Assembly (NCBI GenBank): GCA_037043015.1
Contig: CM073321.1
Location: 6,716,001 to 6,780,000, forward strand
Length of the DNA: 64,000 nucleotides
Direction of reading: 5' to 3'
From: Bryum argenteum
Lineage: Eukaryota > Streptophyta > Bryopsida > Bryales > Bryaceae
Shown one piece after another: positions 1 to 10,921 of the stretch. The notes under the pieces are model-generated. The model did not search any database. It was not told the DNA's origin and saw nothing but the letters and a program-made list of their open reading frames with translations. How positions within the stretch are numbered: the stretch's first letter is position 1; each line of letters begins with the position of its first letter. A program made the translations under genes and the position numbers.

Positions 1-330
1 ACACACAATGTAAGGCAACATAGTTATCGTCGGCCCGACGATAAACTACGTTGTAAACACAATGTAAGGCAACAAAAGTTATCGTCGACCCGACGATAAA
101 CTATGTAGCAGACACTATTGAAGGCAACATAGTTATCGTCGACCCTACGATAAACTACATTGTGACATTGTGTAATGCAACACAGTTATCGTCGGCCCGA
201 CAATAAAATACGTTGTACGAACAATGTAAGGCAACATAGTTATCGTCGACCCGACGATAAACTACGTTGTATACACTATTTAAAGCAACGTAGTTATCGT
301 CGACCCAATGATACCAGTAACAATTGCCAA
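1..330. repeat. Tandem array of element-A palindromes
   Basis: Six units of about 53-55 bp, each centred on a 21-bp palindrome whose arms read TTATCGTCGG or TTATCGTCGA and the reverse complement. Cores are at 24-44, 79-99, 133-153, 186-206, 240-260 and 294-314; the last is degenerate. The palindrome is embedded in a wider imperfect one, because CAAC...GTT flanks one side and AAC...GTTG the other. A 70-codon open frame at 175-387 is just the repeat read as protein (SYRRPDD units) and is not supported as a gene. Confidence 0.9.
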
Positions 331-1110
331 CGCAGACTCCGGAAAATGCGGCACATATATCGGACCGTGAATAACTCTATGCATTGAAGTTTACAAACGA
401 TTCATAGAATACATCCTGAAATGATCTTCAACTCCAACTCAATGAAGGGCCTTGCTATCACTAACCTCAAAATGATTCTCAATTTTGAAATTTTAGAAGA
501 AGAAATATACATACAACACTTGAGGAACAGCAACGATTCTACAACATTTTGAGACTCGCGCGAAATTGAAAAACTTTCCGAAGAATACGAAGAATCAAAG
601 ACAAATGGTTGCAATACCTTGGAAGAAGAACTGAAGCAGGTATCACAACGTTGGCAAGCGGCGAAGAAAGGAGAGACCCAGCGACGGAATCGCAGGACTT
701 CAGAAAGGCTCTCGACCTTGCACTCTAAGATCGTACTAAGCAATTGAAACCGCGAAATCTGAGCGGGAGAATGTAAACCGCGGGAACGGCAGAATTTGAA
801 CGTTAGCTAAGAGACGCGGGAATTAAAAAAGTGCCACCAACTCGTCCACGTTCTCTAATCCTTTACAATTGGACCTTATCCTCGTCTTCCCGAAATATGG
901 GTGCCTTTTGCCCTGGATTCTTCTAAAAGATTACATTATTAGAAACAACCAATCAAAAGTTGTTCTTTTCGGATGAGATTTTTTTTATTCCTACTAAATA
1001 AAGCAGGAATTCTATAATTTGTGTCTTTTAGTATTTGTCCATACGCCTTGGAGTTCAATGAAACTACCAAGTTAACGATACTTTACGGTGTACTATTTCT
1101 GATTCAAGGT
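331..1110. other. No gene seen; possible 5' region of a leftward gene
   Basis: A minus-strand open frame at 402-743 has no recognisable motif. In element B the equivalent stretch (49.9-50.4 kb) is the upstream side of the minus-strand transposase gene, so this may be promoter or leader sequence of a leftward gene beyond the window edge. That is inference from position only. Confidence 0.3.
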
Positions 1111-1111
1111 G

Positions 1112-1285
1112 TAGGGTTTAGGGTTTAGGGTTTAGGGTTTAGGGTTTAGGGTTTAGGGTTTAGGGTTTAGGGTTTAGAGTTTAGGGTTTAGAGTTTAGGG
1201 TTTTAGGGTTTTGGGGTTTTAGGAATTAGGAATTAGGGTTTAGAGTTTAGAGTTTTGGGTTTTGAGTTTAAGGTTTAGATCTAAG
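1112..1285 (+). repeat. Interstitial telomere-type repeat (TTTAGGG)n
   Basis: About a dozen perfect or near-perfect TTTAGGG units at 1,112-1,200 decay into TTTAGAG, TTTTAGGG and TTAGGAATTAGGG variants up to about 1,285. This is the Arabidopsis-type plant telomere unit. With AT-rich DNA on both sides and genes nearby it is an internal array, not a chromosome end. Confidence 0.9.
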
Positions 1286-1399
1286 GGGTTTAGGATTATG
1301 GGTTTACTAAGAATCGAAATATTAAAAAGACACAAGCAATTGCCTTGTTGAAGTTTGAGATCGTTTACAACCACCAAACTTGGCTTGAGTACTGTTGAG

Positions 1400-3110
1400 A
1401 AAAGGCCTCGAAGTATAGTGGCGATCCGAAATTAAAAACCTCCCATGGCCATTCAATATCATACTTATGATAACTTACTCAATTTACAAAATAAAATTCC
1501 TAGAATACCACACCTAATTTAGTAAATACTAATCTTCCGCTTCGTAACATACTTTAGTAAATACTTATCTTAGAGTACCACACTTAATAAAATTGAATAT
1601 AACTAAATTTTTATCTTAGAATACTTGAACTTATTTCACTAAATACTTATCTTAGAATACCTCACATAAATAAATTGAATATTATACTAATAATAACTCT
1701 TTTGATTTACTTATAAAGTGTTTTACACCTAATTTACTAAATACTTAGCACACTTAATTTACTAAATACTAATATTAGATTACGACACATGAAAAATTCA
1801 ATTGTAATTTTAGATTAACACATTCCGGATAATTGAATACTATACTTAATGTATTACACCAAGTTTAGTAAATACTAATCTCAGAGAACCACAATTAAAT
1901 AGATTGAATATTATACTCATAATAATTGAAATAATTTACAAAATAATAATCTTCGAATACCACACCTAATTTAGTAAATACGAATTATACAATATTGTAC
2001 ATCAGTTGACGGATTTGATAAATACAAAATAATCTTTGAGAATAAAGGCACCGCAAATCTTACAAGCGTCCGCAAGTTTACATGCTTCACTCCGAAATAA
2101 ACCCAACAATTGTCACGATTAAAATTTTGAAGTAAAGCAAACTGATACATCTTCATAATCGTTGTCAATGCTTACGGGGCTTCATCCCATTTCGCAATCC
2201 GTTCCATCACCATCACGAATTACAACTCACAACCTTCTCTCCTATCAACTTGTATCCTACACCCTTGGATCATGAAGATCAAGAATTGCGATTAAAGAGT
2301 GCAGAATCGGTTATGAACGATAACCGACTGGCTACTACGCGTCTCTGAACAGAAAAACATTGAAAAATACTGTTGATGCGAAATTATAAACCTCTAGTGC
2401 CCATTGACTATTATACATATAATAACTAACTTAATTTACAAAATAATAATCTTAGAATACTACACCTAAATTAATAAATACTAATCTTAGAATACTACAC
2501 CTAAATTAATAAATACTAATCTTAGAATACTACTCTTAAATAACTTGAATATCACACTTAAAATACCTCACCAGATTCATTACGTAATAATATTAGAATA
2601 TTCCAATAGATTTAGTAAATTCTTGTCTAAGAATACCTAACTTCAATTAATTAAACATTTTAGGTATAATAACTCACTTAATATACCAAATAATAATCTC
2701 AGAATACATCACTAATTTGTGAAGTACCAATCCTAGGATACGTCACATACTTTGGTATATACTTATTTTAGAATACCACTGACACTTAAATAGAATGATT
2801 ATTATACTTATAATAATCGACTTAGTTAACAAAATATTAATCTTAGATTACCACACTTATTAGAATCCAAGATATACTTCACCAATTCCTAGCACAAATA
2901 TGACTAATTTTAAAACTTAGAGTATTTTATAAGCTTCCCAACTTAGCAAATATCAGATTGAATTCCGAAGCACCTTATGATAGGCTCATAATTGTAAATG
3001 ATTCTACTTTGAAGACATAGACTTTTTGCATTTGCAAATTCAACTTAGGAATATATGTTTAAACAAAAGCAAAAGTACAAAGAAAAAATCAACAACATGT
3101 TTTTAAAAAT
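1400..3110. repeat. AT-rich degenerate short-period repeats
   Basis: The stretch is built from variants of a 40-60 bp phrase containing TTTAGTAAATAC, AATCTTAGAATACC and ACACCTAA, repeated many times with drift (clear copies near 1,500-1,640, 1,730-1,780, 1,960-1,985 and 2,440-2,530). The minus-strand open frame at 1,971-2,168 falls inside and has no support. The position matches the AT-rich spacer of element B at 50.5-52.1 kb. Confidence 0.7.
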
Positions 3111-3131
3111 TCAAATATAATAATTTACATG

Positions 3132-3236
3132 GCCATCATTACTCCACATGAACATGGTCATGTGCATGGCCATGTGCATGGTATATGCATGCGCATAGCC
3201 ATGCGCCTGACCATGCGCATGGGGAGTAATGATGGC
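3132..3236. promoter_or_regulatory. CATG-rich long hairpin upstream of the element-A gene
   Basis: Inverted repeat with 49-bp arms (3,132-3,180 and 3,188-3,236) matching at 42 of 49 positions, around a 7-bp loop. The arms are built largely from CATG, GCATG and CCATGG tetramer units. It marks an abrupt change from AT-rich DNA to a GC-richer leader rich in CTCTC and GCGC. Element B has a hairpin of the same kind, in the same place, with a different exact sequence. A role in transcription start, small-RNA production or element structure is inference. Confidence 0.75.
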
Positions 3237-3239
3237 TGG

Positions 3240-4908
3240 GTCATGATGACCCAGTGCCGTAATTCTCACCTTGCTGCTCCGAACTCTCCGCGCGCTCTCT
3301 TGTCTTCGCAGCGCCGTCATTCTCACCTTGCTGCTCCAAACTCTCCGCGCGCTCTCTTGTCCTCGCCCCAGCCTGTGCGCTCTCTCTTCCTTGTTCAGCC
3401 TTCGCTCTCATCTCTCCCGTCGCTCGCCCGAAATTTTGGTGTCGCTTGTCGCGTTGTTGCTGTGGTGATTGTTGCGGTGCTTTCCGGTGATCGTTGCGCT
3501 CTCCGATTCATTGGCTGTAAGCTTCCACATTCAAAACCATTCGTTCCTTATGCCTTTGTGTGAAGCTCGCAATTAGGTATTTTCTGTGCTTTTTCTAGTT
3601 GCTGGGTGGTGCGTTCAGCTGAGCGCCTGAACGTGGAGCGCGTGCATTTGCAGATCGATGTGTTCATTCTCACCTTTTCAGGCTGGCAGTTTCGCAAGGA
3701 CGATACGGCCTTTATTTCAGGTGATGCAACGTCACTAGCTCCAGTACAATTGTTTTGTTCTCGAAGCTTACATTTTTCGCCCATGTTGATTCTGTGAGCT
3801 GGTTAATTAGGTCTAGCTTTTTAGTATGGCAGGTATTCAATTCAATGCTTTTCGTGTCTTCATTAGGTTTTCTTCGTCATTTACGGCTTCTGGACTGTGA
3901 GGTACTGAGAATTGTTCTACACACAGGCTTCAGACCTGAAACTTGCAGTTTCAACAGGTAATACTCAATTTCAAGATTTTAAAGATGTTGGTAGGTGCTG
4001 TACAGCTTTGATTCGTATTCTGCTTTTATCGTTGTTGAAAGAATGAGAAATGCTAGACCTTGTAATTACTGGTGGTCGCTAGAATCTACAACTGTCATAG
4101 ATGTTAGATTGTACAATTGAATGGAAAAGATAATCTGGCAATTTTGTTATATGCTATAATCTACGTCTGTAGTAGATTTTAGGTCTAATTGCCATTGAAT
4201 AATCTTCGATACTAGCTTTTCCAGCGTTTCGATATTAGCTCTTCGATACTAGCTTTTCTAGCTTCACATCTGTATCGTCGCCTCGACGATAAGTTTAGAG
4301 TTTATTTAATATGCATATTTGACCTAGTAAAACCGAGACAACGCTGTTATTGACTCGATGGTAGATATTCAATTTTTTCGAAAGAAACGTTTATCTTCAT
4401 ACATGTGGGTAAAATTGGGTAAACATGGGTAAATGTGGGTAAATGTGGGTAAATGTGGTTATCGTCCACTCGACGATAGGCCGGGTTTGTTTTCGAACTC
4501 CTTAAAAGAGCTGAACAACAGTTATCGTTGTGTCGACGATAAGATTTTCCAAGAGTTGGCTAAATTCATTGATATAATTCAAAAAAAACGACACGTGATA
4601 CAAAATAAACGTAGATACATAGCAGTTTGACATAAAGAAACAATTATAATAAGATTCGAAAATATGCACATCATGTTTAATATAATTTTATATCAGGTAC
4701 TTTACTTATCGTCGACTTGACTTAAAGCTTCTTATCGTCGACTTGACTTGACTTAAAGCTTGAGCTTTTGTCACTTAAAGACTTAGTCTGTGAAGCTGAT
4801 TAGAAACTCGTTGTAGTTATCGTCGGGTCGACAATAAGAACATTCCTTAGATATAGTGGGAAAATAGAGGTATAACATGATAAAATCTGGACTTTTTCAG
4901 AATTGCAG
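3240..4908 (+). promoter_or_regulatory. Leader region with intronic palindromes, element A
   Basis: GC-richer, pyrimidine-rich sequence at 3,250-3,560 looks like a promoter or 5' untranslated exon. Two related blocks in tandem at about 3,265-3,360 carry the phrase TCTCACCTTGCTGCTCC. From 4,270 the DNA is intron-like and holds palindromes at 4,272-4,292, 4,459-4,479, 4,522-4,542 and 4,817-4,837, with degenerate half copies near 4,346, 4,706 and 4,732. A short GGGTAAATGT tandem lies at 4,404-4,458. The open frames at 3,129-3,961 have no recognisable protein features and are not called. Confidence 0.5.
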
Positions 4909-4947
4909 AGGACAAAGAGCACCGCTAGAATTGTTCGGATCGAAAAC

Positions 4948-7900
4948 ATGAATGCTGATCAACCGTCGGGTGATACATTAAATCAAACTGAGGTACGACT
5001 TCCTTAGAGTAAGTTTATAATTTCAACACACATGTTTGCATGATGTCGAATTATCATTGATATGAAGATTAGTTTGAACTGATACTAAATTAATTACCTA
5101 CATATAGTGACCCTTCCTCCCTATCATATTTCTAGATATTCGCACCGCTATAAGAATCATCAACTCTTATCGTCGGGCCGACGATAAGAATATTACTCCT
5201 CCATTCTTATTAGTACACTATGCAAGAGGTGGACTTAGGATATCGCTGAGTCGACTATTCATGAGGTTGCTAAGCCATGCAGTACTATGTCATTTTGATC
5301 CTAAAGTAAATAGCTAAGGTTTCTTCTTACACTCTGTTCAGATGGCGATAATGACATCCGAAGATACATACAACTACGCTGTAACTCGTCATCATCTCGT
5401 ACCGTTCCAGAATCCCTTCGAGCCGGAAGCATTCAGCGACATCCAAGACACATACGGCCAACTCTTTGAGTTTCGAGATAACATAATACAGTGGTCCTTC
5501 GGTGTAAACAAGTTCAAGAATTTCGTCATGCTGCGAATTCAGGTCGGAACCTCAGGGATGTTTAGTGTTTGGAACTTAAGCGAGAAGGTCTCAATCATCG
5601 AGAATGTCCGGGAACACTTCATTGTAATCGTACTTAGAGCGGTAGATGACGATGGGAAGGAGCTCGATCACCAGCACTCAATCGTCTTGGATTGTAGAAA
5701 GGAGCATGCGAGGTTCAATCTAGAGAACCTTATGTCATTCATCGATTGAATGAATTAGGAGCCCCTCAATGAGCAATTTAAGAAATCTAGTTATATTCTT
5801 TGGGTGCACAATAATGGAAATAGTATTTCCAATTGCCTTAATAGGATTTTTGCTTCTCTTGATCGATACGCTAGTGAATCCGTCGTGAAGACCCCAAGTA
5901 TTGGGGGCAAACCAAAGAAGAAGGTCGCGGCTCCCACGAAGTCGCAGACGAACCTTACCTCCAGTGGCGCAGGATCTGGTAGCCGCGCTCCAAAGCCAAG
6001 TCAGCCAAGAGTGGGGGCGACGAAGAGAGATGCCTCCGTTCCGGCAACTCCTAGATCGAGCCGAAAGCGGAGGAAGAGCACAGCATCGGCTCGTTTGGTA
6101 GCTGCTGAAGATCCTCCTGTTGGTAGCGGTGTTTCAGCTATCACAACGGTTACAGCCGGCCGCACATCTTCCAAAGATGAAGTGTCCAATTTTGAGAAGA
6201 TAGCGGCAGATCAAAAGGAATTCTAGGATAAGCACACGAGTTGCTTTCTCTTCGATATGGAGCATGTGCAAGTGACCATCGAGCAATGCATCCTTGCGAA
6301 TGATCAGTACATCATTCAAACCCTTCAGAAGGACATTATGGAGAGTGTAAAGGTTAGTCTTGTCAATATGATTGACGTCCGGCAGATACAGAAGGTCTGC
6401 TTGACGCCGGTTGATAAAAATAATCAACTTTTGAAAAAGAAGCCTTCAAAATGGAAAGACATCAAGGACGGCAAGTTTATGATCATAAACGGCCAGCACA
6501 ACATCTTCGCATCGAAGGCACTCTAGACAGGAGGTTGCGGAGCAGATCGTCGTGAGAAGCTTCGCACATGGAGTGCATTTATCGTGTGGTCCTTGGATCC
6601 AACTGAGCTGAGGGCTATTTCGAAATTCTATAACATCACAAACCATCTGGACCATGCCAAGCCAATATGGGGCAACCAGATTGTGAGTTGTAGAAACATC
6701 TGGACCATGCGAAGCCAACATGGGGCAACCAGATTGTGAGTTGTAGAAACATCTGGACCTCGCTCAAACGTCCTCGAATCCAAAGAGAGGGGTAATAATG
6801 CAATCTTCAACGAGGCTAACTACAAGGTCAACTTGCAGTTCTGCTTGTTATCGTCGGGTCAACGATAAGGCTCTCTATTGCTTGGGCGATTCTTGTTCCC
6901 TAATTACATTGGTTTTTTATTTCAGAGCTTCACGGACGCTGTCATGGAGAGGTTCCGGAGCATCAACCCAGAAAGTGAGGGAGCTAAGATCCACTCATTG
7001 AAAGATCTGAAGAACGAGCTCCAAATGATCACTTTGCCGGATCATATCTGGAATCACTGGAAGGAATTTCTCACGTTGCACCAAGATGGAGAAATTATCG
7101 ACCCAACCACAATGGAGCCGTATAAGCTTGCGAAGGGGTACAGAACGTACGTTTTGAAGCGCGAGTTCTTCAAACAATTCGGTTGGTTCACGGACAAGGA
7201 CTTCGAAACTATGGTTCTGCATTTGCTCACCTTGACCCCGGGCCGGATTGCACCGTATCCCAAAGTTTCCACCAACCGAACGAAATATCTTGTACTCGAC
7301 AACATGTCGAGCGCTGACTGGGTTGAGCGGCATAAGCGCAAGAAGGCTGTGATGCAAGAAATCATGGACATTAAGCCTTCACTTAAGCTCGTGGACAATG
7401 GCGGTGATGTGATCAAGGCAACGTGGTCTGCCTGGAAGCTAGGCACAAGTTTACGTCGGCTACATGGGATCATCTTATTGCACTTACGCTTGCAGATTTT
7501 TTCAAGAAAAGGCTCCGCAATGAGGCAAGGTATCGCAGAGCAAAAGATATGGCCGACGCTCATCCCGAGGTACGGTATATGTTCACAAGGTTTATGGCCT
7601 TGACATACCGATTACCGGGGAGTACAGGAGGGGTACAGATGAGAGGCATAGATTGGCCTGTCACGACGCTTGTTGTAAGTTCTACTTATACTTACACTCG
7701 TCGGCCGGTAAACCTCGCTCTATTGGATGTTCGGAACATTCCACGTCCCCCTAGCACCGACACACGACCAGCCATCGATCCGTTCCTGAACTTCTTGCAA
7801 GAGAATTTCGAGCCTGCGATCGATACACCCAAGATTTGGCTCTTTATCCTGCTCGGTAAAGACGACATTCGAGTCGCATCATCATTTGCTGCTCGGGAGC

Positions 7901-8244
7901 TCTCCGGATATGAGGCAAAAGTCTGTACATACGTTCCCGCTAGAGCAGAAATGCTCGATAACGTCACAAACCGGGCAATTTCTCCGGACGTGACACTTCT
8001 CTTCTTGTTCAAGAAGGGCGACGAGTTTGCAAGTTTAGCAAAAGCTTTAATCAAGGATACATATTCCACCCCTGCAACTTGTGTGTATTATACAGACATC
8101 TCCAAGAATACAGAGGCGAAATGGAGACATTACGCAACTAAACTCCGCATGGAGTTTTACTTGGAGATACTACACACGTGTGCCGAGCCGAACGAAAATG
8201 TGATCGGGGTGTACGCCGGCGCAAACTTTCTTCTAGCGTCGAAG
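4948..8244 (+). pseudogene. Element A gene, N-terminal and methyltransferase-like part
   Basis: The likely start is the ATG at 4,948 in a short exon (4,948-4,992, MNADQPSGDTLNQTE) spliced in phase to 5,342. Further exons are about 5,342-6,826 and 6,926-8,244. The protein shares collinear blocks with the element-B gene, for example FIVWSLDPTELRAISKFYN here against FVVWNEDKSIIRRISAFYN, and KLRMEFYLEILHTC against ELRMEFYLKLLDLF. The last block (EFYLEIL...VIGVYAGANFLLASK) resembles the C-terminal part of amino-methyltransferases with a D-x-F-x-G-like motif, but I see no DPPW or NPPY motif, so this is weak. A 53-bp tandem duplication at 6,643-6,748 and several in-frame stops and shifts show decay. 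Stops mostly sit where Gln or Arg is expected. Confidence 0.6.
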
Positions 8245-8492
8245 GTAATGACACATCCTTTGCTTATCGTCGGGTCGACGATAACTTTTGGAGGATTACA
8301 CATCTTCCTGATTGCATGTTTGGTTTGGTATGATCTAGCCCATATCGTCGAGTCGACAATAACATTCAGTATACTTCATAGGTCTTTGATTCTTTCATAT
8401 GTGGAGATCCTATGCCTAATTATTTAGGCGAGGCAATGTTTACGTTTGGCTTGAGCTCGTCTGGTAACTGCTATCATCGACGCAACGATAGC
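5167..8492. repeat. Element-A palindromes in introns of the gene
   Basis: Copies sit in the first coding intron (5,167-5,187, perfect; a degenerate one near 5,239), in the 99-bp intron at 6,827-6,925 (6,848-6,868, one mismatch), and in the intron at 8,245-8,543 (8,264-8,284 perfect, 8,342-8,362 and 8,470-8,492 variant). The coding exons between them contain none. Confidence 0.85.
6643..6748 (+). repeat. 53-bp tandem duplication inside the element-A gene
   Basis: Two adjacent copies (6,643-6,695 and 6,696-6,748) of a 53-bp coding segment beginning CATCTGGACCATGC differ at only two or three bases. A third copy begins but diverges at once. The element-B gene has no counterpart, so the duplication arose after A and B split, and it shifts the frame. 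Confidence 0.85.
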
Positions 8493-8543
8493 ATGCAGAC
8501 TCGTTTTAAACTAATTATCTGGCTCCTTGATTGTTTTTATCAG

Positions 8544-10417
8544 ATGTTCGAAGCATACTATTTTGGCTTTACAGACCAGAAGAAAGTGAAGGGAGCCTTA
8601 AAAGTTGCTAGAGTCGCAAAGAGGATGGACAAGAACGATTTCATGTTTGCGAATTCTCCATATTCGCTCACCTACGAGCGCCCAAAGAGTCGCGTGCCTA
8701 TCGTCGTGCACTCTGATTCTCCCACTTCTTCAGATAATTCTCTTCAGTCAGCCTTGGAGATATTGCCTACTGTTGTTAGAGACATTGAGTGTGTGGGTCC
8801 ACATGTCTCTAACGATCCTGGAATTGAAGGTCTCGATCAGTTTGGAACAAACACATTCCGGATCATGTCACTGTTGTCATCTTCCTCCATAATGTCTTTA
8901 AATCCGACAGAGGAAGGGGGTGATGTGTTCGTGTCGCAGACTCAGATTCCCATCGGCGACGTGGCGCATGCGACAGAGACGAATGAGAGCAGGTCGGATT
9001 CGGACTCTAAATCAGAGACACATGATGATCTTGACCCATCTTCACCGTGCGAATCTGCTCAGGACACAGCAGATCCGGATGACTTCAATGCAATCGTTCC
9101 ATTCGACGAAGCCGTTCCAGACATTGCAGAGAACAGCCGGATCATACTGCCGCAGGTCTTCCTATCGACGAGGATGTCATCATTACAGAAGTTCTCGGAT
9201 ATGTGGTTAAAGGATTTCTGGACCAGATCCTCGACGAGGATCAGTTGGGTTCCGACAATCAGGCGGGGGAGGTCAGTTTGATGGAAGAAGGTCATGATAG
9301 GCAGGCCGCTGGCCAAGATGGGCAGGCCGCCGAAGGTTTGGTGGCCGGGGATGCTCCACGGGCGAACAAAGAGGAAGAGATGGAGGTCGTTAATGATGAC
9401 GATGTCACGATCTCTGCAGTAGTCGGAAGACAACCTCCCGACCCCAAAGACATCATTGACTTGAGTGATGATGAATTCAACATCCACTCTTCCGATAGCG
9501 ATGATGACGAGGATGATCAAGTCCAGCCCGACATGAAAGCCATTGTTCGTAAGGGGAAGACGATTAAGGTGGAGAAGGACTACTGGAAGAGGTCCGAGGA
9601 GAAGTATGCCAGGAAATTGGAGCGGCGGAAGGTTAAGGCGCAAAAAGAGAAGGAGCGGCTTGAGGAGCAGCAGAAGCTTGCTGATGCCGAGGAGGCCATC
9701 AGATTTGCAAACGAGAAGGTCGCCCATGTTGAGGTTGAGGCTGCGGCAAAGATCAGGGCTCTACAAGATGAGTCAAGGGAGATGTTCAAACATTTGCAAG
9801 CTCAGATGGTTGCCTTGGCTGCAGCGGCTTCCGCTTCTCAAAGCCAACCCTTTACGACTTCGTGAGCTGCAAGCGCATGTCTTCTGTCGCCGTCCAGGAG
9901 CGCTCCACTGCCTCAGCCTCCAAAAGATGTTGTACCTGTCTATCGCCGACCCGACGATACGGCTGGCACACATTCTGAGGTTGTCACCCCTTCCGGTGTG
10001 AATCAGCTTGTCTTCGATGCTGTTGCTGAGGTTCAGCAGCCTGAGGTTTATCGTCGACCCGACAATACGTCTCACATCAGTGGTGAGCGCGAGGCTACTG
10101 CTACCGAAGCTAGCGAAGCAGTTGGTGCATCCGATGAGGTTCAAATCCCCATGGATCAGGTTCAGGTTGAACGGAATGACCTTCCTGAAGCCCAACAGTC
10201 TCAGGATTATCGTCGAGCCGACGATACAACTCACCTTCGTGCTGCGCCAATCAATGGTGGCAATGTGGTCGAAGGTTTGAAGGAGTCGCACTCACCATCC
10301 GTAGCGGATGTTGATTTTGTGGACTACGAGTTGGGAGCTGAGGACATCGCCTTCACCGGTCACGAAATCCACTGTCCTCCTGCCGAACATCCTCCCGCCG
10401 ATGACGACCCCAACCAG
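8544..10417 (+). pseudogene. Element A gene, acidic and coiled-coil part with exonic palindromes
   Basis: The exon begins after the acceptor at 8,543 and ends at the donor at 10,417. In order: a short block related to the element-B protein (YYFGFTDQKKVKGALKVAR); a long Ser/Asp/Glu-rich stretch with a SIM-like IIDLSDDE followed by an acidic run; a Lys/Arg/Glu coiled coil (about 9,550-9,810) rich in KLERRKVKAQKEKERLEEQQ; and a tail with three copies of a YRRPDDT-like unit. Those units are the element-A palindrome itself at 9,940-9,960, 10,048-10,068 and 10,207-10,227, read in the same frame each time. One frame change near 9,150 and one stop near 9,863 mark it as decayed. The acidic stretch and SIM-like motif suggest a nuclear, chromatin-associated protein (inference). 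Confidence 0.6.
9940..10227. repeat. Three element-A palindromes inside a coding exon
   Basis: The cores lie 108 and 159 bp apart, both multiples of three, so all three are translated in the same register as VYRRPDDT, VYRRPDNT and DYRRADDT. In the homologous element-B gene the palindromes are all outside exons. Confidence 0.85.
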
Positions 10418-10921
10418 GTACAGACATCTGACCCTTATTATTTTGGGTGATTCCATCTTGCATGGAGTCTTCTATCCGGCACTCTAGGAAACTGATTCTA
10501 GTTCTGTTTTCTAATATGATATCATTCGTCTAGCTAGGATGTCAACACCGGTTCATGATGACTTGCGCGCGGACAGCCACCCCGTCTGTGGCGATTTCTT
10601 GTGTACCCTATTGTACAATAGTGTGAAAAGTAGTAATGAGTATATACAGACTTTGAGGATGTATCCATTTCAAACATATATATAAAGAGTGACGATTTGT
10701 TCAATGACTTGCGCATGTGTCTAATTGTCATTGCTTGTCAATGTCTATGTTGCCCAGCTCCGGAACAATATTTGCGTGCATCATCCAATTACCTTGGAAG
10801 CTATCTCTAATGGGGGACCGCAGTTGATTAGGAAAGCTGATTGCTCCTATCCACTCTCGGCCTCCCCTATTTCATCATTTAATCAGGTAACCTCATTTCT
10901 TTGTTGTTCTGTATTAATCAG
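10418..10921 (+). other. Intron of the element-A gene
   Basis: The donor at 10,418 (GTACAG) and acceptor at 10,921 (TTAATCAG) are both in phase 0 with the flanking frames. It contains no palindrome and no other feature I recognise. Confidence 0.5.

Noticed and set aside
1-330. Regularly spaced palindromic repeats, considered as a CRISPR array
   Set aside because: The units are eukaryotic-style tandem repeats whose spacers are themselves repeated, there are no cas genes, and the same palindrome is dispersed in introns.
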